A program made the translations under genes and the position numbers. Under the pieces are notes generated by a model that worked only from the letters and a program-made list of their open reading frames with translations, had not been told where the DNA came from and ran no database searches. Shown here piece by piece: positions 59,919-64,000 of a stretch of DNA of 64,000 nt (position 1 is the stretch's first letter; each line of letters starts with the position of its first letter). The stretch is taken from positions 62,001 through 126,000 of the forward strand of contig BLAL01000319.1 of NCBI GenBank assembly GCA_015698045.1, read 5' to 3'. This DNA comes from Rhizophagus clarus (Eukaryota > Glomeromycota > Glomeromycetes > Glomerales > Glomeraceae).

Positions 59919-62900
59919 ATGCTTCTTGTGCAAAAAAAGCCCAGACCTTGCCCTAAAATAATAAATGAAACAACCAGGCTCTTCTCTGATTTAGCAGACC
60001 TTAATTTTGAGCCTAGTTACAACGATCATGTGTATTTCCAATATTTGTCTAATAATAAAAATAATATCTCTCTTCTAGGAGCCTATCATCCTGAAGAGAT
60101 TTATTTAAAATATATTATTTGGGTAGGAGGAAAGGGTTTTACAGTAGTCAATCATCCATCTGAAGTTTATGGGATCCCCGATGCTCACGAGTGCATTGAT
60201 GGGAATTTGCCTCTTCGTCTAGTTCTAGATATTGATGCGAGGCAAAACCCCAATTCAATGAATCCTGAATTCCCTTTCTTAGATAAATATAAAATTACTC
60301 GTGAAGATTTATTATCCAGAATCTTAATCGCCTGTGCCGATATTATATACTCTAATTCAAAACATCTTGTACCTTTAAATGCTTTTACTTTAACCAGTTC
60401 GTTTAATGCCGATAAATGCAGTTGGCATATCATATATCCTCATACTTGTTTTATTGATTACAGAGACCTTAAAGGTTTTGTAGAAAAAGTTGCCAATAGG
60501 GTTGGAAAACTATACTCAGAATTTATTGACATAGGACTTTACAAATCACGTTTTAGTCTTCGGCTCCTTGGATCGGTAAAGGAAGATAGAGTTAAAAGAC
60601 CTGCAATTTCTTCAGTTAAACAAGGATATCGCAAGCTAGAAAATTATTTAGTTCAACCTAAATGGGATGCTTCTGAAATCTGGCCACGGACCTTTTCTCC
60701 TGAAAAGCCGGAAAAGGGTGCATTTCAACCTATCGAAGATGAAACTGCTTTGAGCAAAGGAGCTGATTTTGTTACAGCAAAATATAAATGGCTTGAGGTT
60801 GGTAGCATTAAGAAGGGATTTATCAACTTCCAAGCGAAGTCATATGAAGCATGTCCTATTTGCGATATTAGACACGAAAAAGATCAGTTATATGGTTTTC
60901 TTCGAAGTGATGGGCGCTTTATACTCAGATATTATTGGCAAAAACAATATAAACAGATCATAAAGGATTGACATTTGGGAAAGCATCAACCCTGCGGGAT
61001 ATAATCAAGCCGAAAGATAGACTTATACAAAAAATTGTTGATAGAGTGGCCAATGCCATAGCAAAACCACGCCCTCTTGTAGAGTTATCAGGGAAAGTTA
61101 TTAATGTTAAAAAGCTAAAAGACGCCCCTGAGTCATATCCTGATTTCTTGAGTTCTGAAAAAACTACCACACTAATTCGTTCATCTCCGGCAACATGGAA
61201 AACTACTACGTTGAGAGAGATTATTATGGCATTAAAAGATAAAGTGCATGATATTTCTTCTTTACCATGCTTTATTTGGATTTCTTACAGAAAATCTCTT
61301 AGCAATGAATCAAAAGCAAAACTCGATGAGTTAAAAGCATCTGGCTTTCGAATTTGCAACTACTAAAATATGCAAGGAGAATTATCTATAAATGAGTGGG
61401 ATATTATCATAGTACAGGTTGAGAGTCTTTTTCGTATCGAGTTTACAGCCTGTCCATTTGTAGCTATTCTTGACAAAAGCAATGCCATAATGCGTCAAAT
61501 GTCAAGCGGTACAAATGCACAGGAATCTGAGAGCGCAATGCGTGATGTATTAAAATCAGCGAGACATGTATTAGCGATGGATGCCTTTGCGAATAAATCA
61601 ACATTAGTATTCCTTAAGACATATCGCGGTGAAGATATTCGTATAATTGATAACAGATACTAGCCTCGTGTGAATGAGACAGTTGAAATTCTTTATGATC
61701 CAAATAGCGGAGCTGAAGCCATGCGAATAGGATGTGAGCTTTTGAAACAGGAAAAACGTGTGGCATTTATACCTACAGGAGCAGTAATGGCTAGAGCATT
61801 AATAGAAAAGGCATCAAAGCTAGTAAAACCTGATAATTCGCCCATTAGAGCTCGTGCTTATTATGGAGACATGGATGGGAAACAGCGACAAAAAGACTTT
61901 TCTAATATTAATGTTGCTTGGAGCGAGCTTGACTGTGTGGCTTATACAAATACAGTAAAGATGGGAATATCATTCAAGGTTACAGATCACTTCGATATAG
62001 TTATAGCTATTACAAACATCGCCACTCCAGTTCATGTCGAAGCTCTTGCACAAATGCTTTATCGAATTCGTGATTGTTCTCGTCGTATTGTTTTTGTATT
62101 CTACCAGAAAGATTCTAACAAACTTTTTTGTTCACCAGATCGTGAAAATATCCGACCAGAACTTGAAAGTGCTCGGCCTAATAATTTGCCCATAGCAATA
62201 AAGGGACATCGTGAATGGAATAATAATACCATTTCTTATAAAGTTGATGAGTCTCCGGCCGTAGTAACTTTCATTGAAGTTGAGTATCAAAAACGTCTTT
62301 CTGCCAGATATTTTATTGAAAAGCTTTGTAGTCTTATAGCCAGTACTGGCGCTTCTCTTCAGCTAATAAAAGTGGATGAGAGCCAAGGAGTTATAGGGAA
62401 TCGTAAAAAAGTCCACAATGAGGTTAGGGTTGAAGCATTAGTTATCAAAGAAACGGATTTTAATGCAGTTGCTACTTCTCGAAATCTTGATTCTGAAGAA
62501 GCTGAAGTCCTTAAATTCGACCAAGAGCGTTCTATCGCAAATACTATGATACTTAAACGTTTTTATATGCGGAATCTTTATTGTAAAGACATGAGTATCG
62601 AGGATTGGAATAATATTTGCAATAGAAAATTCATTGAAAATTTTAGCTCGCCTGAAGCTCAGAAGCATTTCTTACGGCTGTCTTATTTTTGAAGGCAAGG
62701 ACATGATGAGAGGAATGCAATGAAGGGATTGAAAGCTGAAGAAAATGTACAATGGGAAATTGCCTGCAATAAAGCCAAAGAGAATCTGGAAAAATCAGTG
62801 GCAGAAGACTTGCGTAAATCTTATTCAGCAAAGCATTGGGAAGTTATACAAGAACTTTTTCAAATATTAGGCTTTACTGGCATTGATGACAAGCGTACTC

Positions 62901-63262
62901 TTTCTAGTGATACTGCATCAGAATCATTTATGCGATCTTGTGAAAAGTTTATAGAAATTTGAAACCAAACTTTATTACTCTTTGGTTTTAAGTCTCGTGC
63001 AAAGGAAACACCAGATCTTCATTCGGCTATAAAAACAATTAATGCAATTGCTGGCAATTGGTGCGGATATACTGTTGAAAGTGATAAAAAAAGAATAGGG
63101 CCTAAAGGACAACAAGTTAGACAATACTCATACCGAATTAATCACCAGCCATATAATGGTATTGGTTTTGGAGATAAAGGCGCACCAGAACTTCCACCAT
63201 ATAGATCAAAAACAGATAATGAGATTCAGGAACTCTTTGATTCTATAGGGCAGGAAAAATAA
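59919..63262 (+). pseudogene. Primase plus origin-binding-protein-type helicase, decayed
   Basis: Part 1 (59919-60971, 350 codons) is an archaeo-eukaryotic primase. It has LVLDIDAR (D104, D106), KCSWHIIYP (H170), DIGLYKSRFSLRLLGS (D204) and a following CPICDIRH zinc motif. This resembles the PrimPol/herpes- and giant-virus-type primases. A frame change near 60965 leads to part 2, related to herpes-type replication-origin-binding helicases, interrupted by in-frame stops ending at 61366, 61663, 62692 and 62962 and finishing at 63262. Walker A reads SSPATWKT instead of G-x-G-K-T, and the Walker B-like LDKSNAIMRQMSSG has Lys for Glu. YGDMDG and MGISF blocks represent later helicase motifs. The gene was one long protein of over 1,100 residues and is inactive here. 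Such genes are known as multicopy in Rhizophagus; I read it as mobile or virus-derived. Confidence 0.75.
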
Positions 63263-63291
63263 TACTTTAGCCAGCCCAAATCATTATTTAG

Positions 63292-63609
63292 CTAAGTCTT
63301 GACCACATCAAATGATCCCAAAGGGATTGATTCTGTATTAGTTTTTTTATTTTCGCGCCAGGCACGGTCATAAGGTCCATTATGTGTGCTACAGATTCCA
63401 GTATCAGAATAGGTTCCCTTCTTACAAACAGGGCATATTGTACTAGGAAGGGCATTAAAATGTCTGGAACATCCTTCAGGACGCCAGCACCCTTTCCCAC
63501 AAATCGAACCATCTCTCTTGATGTATTGGCAGATAAAACGACCTATACAAGGTAATTTTGATATTAATAATCTTAAAACTTCACTTTTACTTTTATTATA
63601 AATATTCAA
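63292..63609 (-). CDS. Zinc-binding ORF convergent with the primase-helicase gene
   Basis: An open frame ends at 63292 (stop TAA/TAG-side 30 bp beyond the partner's stop). It has Cys/His pairs in CGKGCWRPEGCSRHF, CPVCKKG and GICSTH, typical of two small zinc-binding modules. I see no ATG at the given 5' edge. The frame stays open upstream to about 63660 (WIGLPDIHKVRDTF), so the true start or an acceptor lies further out and the gene may be partial. Intact Cys pairs contrast with the decayed neighbour. Function unknown; the tail-to-tail placement suggests both belong to one element. Confidence 0.5.
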   Translation of the reverse strand: MNIYNKSKSEVLRLLISKLPCIGRFICQYIKRDGSICGKGCWRPEGCSRHFNALPSTICPVCKKGTYSDTGICSTHNGPYDRAWRENKKTNTESIPLGSFDVVKT

Positions 63610-63660
63610 AAATGTGTCCCGAACTTTGTGAATATCTGGCAGTCCGATCCAACTAGTCCG

Positions 63661-64000
63661 GAGCGAGCCATGAGATGATTCTCATGATCACCAGCTCGGA
63701 AGAATTTGCTGAGCCACAGATTGTACAACAAAAAAAAAATAGGCTGATCACATAATAGGTCTATGCAACATATTAATTTTTGCATATATTCAGAAAGAAA
63801 ACATATTAACCTTTATTCTTTATTTTTTTTTTCCAAACAATCATGAGAAAATGTGAAAGAATGTCTACAAGCAAGGACCAGCTCTAAAAGTAAATATTAA
63901 CGTCAAAAGCATATGTTATGGAGAGCTGAGGGACTCACAATTTCAAGATCGCTGGGCGTAAAACCAGCTATGGTCTTTCCAAGTAGATCTACATGTGAAA
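63661..64000. other. Window edge, no gene called
   Basis: A short hairpin (CATGAGATGATTCTCATG at about 63669-63686) and an A run precede AT-rich DNA. I see no terminal repeat matching 58819 or 59400. Confidence 0.4.

Noticed and set aside
1..64000. tRNA, rRNA and other structured RNA genes
   Set aside because: I looked for cloverleaf-like GGTTCGAATCC or B-box words and rRNA-like GC-richer blocks and saw none that I could support by eye.

Overview
This is a eukaryotic, very AT-rich window (I judge well over 70 % A+T by eye). Genes carry many small GT-AG introns and there are long homopolymer runs. The gene set is fungal: a complete GCN2 eIF2-alpha kinase, a Sen1/senataxin-type helicase, small secreted proteins, and members of a kinase family (one diverged, one decayed) like those greatly expanded in arbuscular mycorrhizal fungi. 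I infer a Glomeromycotina genome (Rhizophagus-like). This rests on family resemblance, not on a search.

Layout. 1-13.1 kb is repeat territory: periodic arrays of short modules bounded by splice-like signals, in two opposed blocks; an inverted duplication carrying a coding-like terminal exon; a 1.5 kb hAT-like non-autonomous element; pyrimidine-rich low-complexity DNA; and a small near-perfect foldback element. 13.1-16.3 kb is AT-rich and gene-poor. 16.4-28.6 kb holds four genes: a two-exon secreted, possibly GPI-anchored Gly/Pro-rich protein (+), a two-exon secreted Lys/Thr/Val-rich cationic protein (-), an Asn-rich coiled-coil protein (+) and a divergent pseudokinase-like protein (+). A decayed kinase (-) lies between them. 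29.3-42.4 kb holds two tandem minus-strand housekeeping-type genes. GCN2 (about 40 exons, several only 6-29 nt long) lies upstream of a Sen1-like helicase whose Walker B glutamate is replaced by Asn. 42.7-53.2 kb is a field of miniature inverted-repeat elements and minisatellites with one broken ORF. 53.86-58.19 kb is a complete-length but inactivated DDE transposon with matching ends and a TTA target duplication. 58.8-63.7 kb holds a decayed primase plus origin-binding-helicase gene, with a palindrome-rich region upstream and a convergent zinc-binding ORF downstream.

Together, the intact host genes cover stress signalling (GCN2), RNA/R-loop metabolism (Sen1-like), secretion and kinase signalling. 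They sit as islands in repeats. The most unusual signals are the roughly 105-115 bp arrays of exon-like modules, the primase-helicase element with origin-like DNA, the microexon-built catalytic loop of GCN2, and the altered catalytic residues in the Sen1-like helicase and the kinase-like protein. Exon coordinates are hand-derived from reading frame, phase and GT/AG signals; no transcript data were available.
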